Shown piece by piece: positions 63,530 to 64,000 of a stretch of 64,000 nucleotides of DNA (positions are counted from its first letter, which is position 1; every line of letters begins with the position of its first letter). This DNA comes from Sinorhizobium sp. RAC02 (lineage in GTDB: Bacteria > Pseudomonadota > Alphaproteobacteria > Rhizobiales > Rhizobiaceae). Location of the stretch: positions 1,736,001 through 1,800,000 of the forward strand of contig NZ_CP016450.1 in assembly GCF_001713395.1 (NCBI RefSeq). The letters are read 5' to 3'. The translations under genes and the position numbers were made by a program. Under the pieces are notes generated by a model, which worked only from the letters and a program-made list of their open reading frames with translations, was not told the DNA's origin and did no database searches.

Positions 63530-64000
63530 ATGAAGAAGCCAATTTTCGCCGGAGCCCTGCTCGCGGCTTCCGTCGCCTTCGCGCCACTCGCCCACGCAGA
63601 CATCGTCATCGGCCTCATTGCGCCGCTCACCGGCCCGGTCGCCGCCTATGGCGACCAGGTCAAGAACGGCGCCGAAGCTGCCGTCGCCCAGATCAACAAG
63701 AACGGCGGCATCCTCGGCGAGCAGGTCGTGCTGAAGCTGGCGGATGACGGCGGCGAACCCAAGCAGGGCGTTTCGGCCGCCAACCAGATCGTCGGCGAAG
63801 GCATCCGCTTCGTCGTCGGACCGGTCACGTCCGGCGTTGCCATCCCGGCCTCCGACGTGCTGGCTGAAAACGGCATTCTGATGGTTACCCCAACGGCAAC
63901 CGCACCGGACCTGACGGCCCGCGGCCTCACCAACGTGCTGCGCACCTGCGGCCGCGACGACCAGCAGGCGGATGTCGCCGCTGCCTACGTTCTTGCCAAG
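63530..64000 (+). CDS. Branched-chain amino acid ABC transporter substrate-binding protein (partial)
   Basis: Periplasmic binding protein of the LivJ/LivK/BraC family. The window ends in frame after 157 codons, so the gene is truncated by the window edge, not by mutation. Seen: signal peptide ([18 protein letters not shown], cleavage near residue 24), then [20 protein letters not shown] with the ligand-loop Gly/Pro/Tyr, and [21 protein letters not shown]. The full protein should be about 370 residues. AGGAGAGAG precedes the ATG. Whether livHMGF genes follow cannot be seen. Confidence 0.93.
   Translation, partial: MKKPIFAGALLAASVAFAPLAHADIVIGLIAPLTGPVAAYGDQVKNGAEAAVAQINKNGGILGEQVVLKLADDGGEPKQGVSAANQIVGEGIRFVVGPVTSGVAIPASDVLAENGILMVTPTATAPDLTARGLTNVLRTCGRDDQQADVAAAYVLAK

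Overview
The window is a dense, high-GC stretch of an alphaproteobacterial chromosome. Gene families and gene order point to the Rhizobiaceae (Rhizobium/Agrobacterium/Shinella/Ensifer group): fabD-fabG-acpP-fabF-mltG, lptF-lptG-lptD-surA-pdxA-rsmA convergent with gmk-yicC, rpsF-rpsR-DUF2232-rplI, dnaB-alr-radA-cvpA-purF, and an Omp25-like outer-membrane protein. I cannot name the species from sequence alone. I saw no rRNA, tRNA, CRISPR array, insertion sequence or prophage.

Layout. 1-2.1 kb: RNase T2-like lipoprotein, a glutathione S-transferase, an Omp25-like beta-barrel protein. 2.4-6.7 kb: a pteridine-reductase-like SDR overlapping uvrC, then pgsA, moaD, moaE. 6.7-10.2 kb: an orphan LivH-type permease divergent from a CGNR zinc-finger regulator, then two exported proteins of unknown function. 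10.3-16.4 kb: ndk, a second GST, a DinB-fold protein, two small unknown proteins flanking a large palindrome, a GGDEF protein with a destroyed active site, and an ABC-F ATPase. 16.6-21 kb: a TakPQM-like TRAP transporter followed by an L-arabinose/D-galactose dehydrogenase. 21-23.4 kb: a compact four-gene unit of immunity-like unknowns (DUF2199, DUF4826, a zinc-ribbon protein, an unrecognised protein). 23.6-33.4 kb: holC-pepA divergent from the LPS-export operon. 33.4-43.7 kb: gmk, yicC, a three-gene dltABC-like cassette, mltG and the fatty-acid synthesis cluster. 43.9-49.9 kb: an aldo/keto reductase, a purine permease preceded by a possible leader peptide, a small membrane protein, and a large 48-residue-repeat protein. 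50-62.5 kb: ribosomal proteins S6, S18 and L9, cyclopropane fatty acid synthase, dnaB, alr, radA, cvpA, purF, an SDR. 62.6-64 kb: a lytic-transglycosylase-like lipoprotein and the start of a LivK-type binding protein.

Most genes are housekeeping. Envelope functions are prominent: LPS transport (LptF/G/D), lipid synthesis (Fab, PgsA, Cfa), peptidoglycan (MltG, Alr, SLT protein), and the DltA/DltB/DltC-like cassette. That cassette has the machinery to activate an amino acid, probably D-alanine (Alr is encoded in the same window), load it on a carrier protein and move it to an envelope acceptor. It lies between mltG and yicC, genes I expect to be neighbours in rhizobia, and is the strongest candidate here for an under-described system. 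Other points worth a second look are the immunity-like unit, the 48-residue-repeat protein, the palindrome at 12.6 kb, the leader ORF of the purine permease and the degenerate GGDEF protein.
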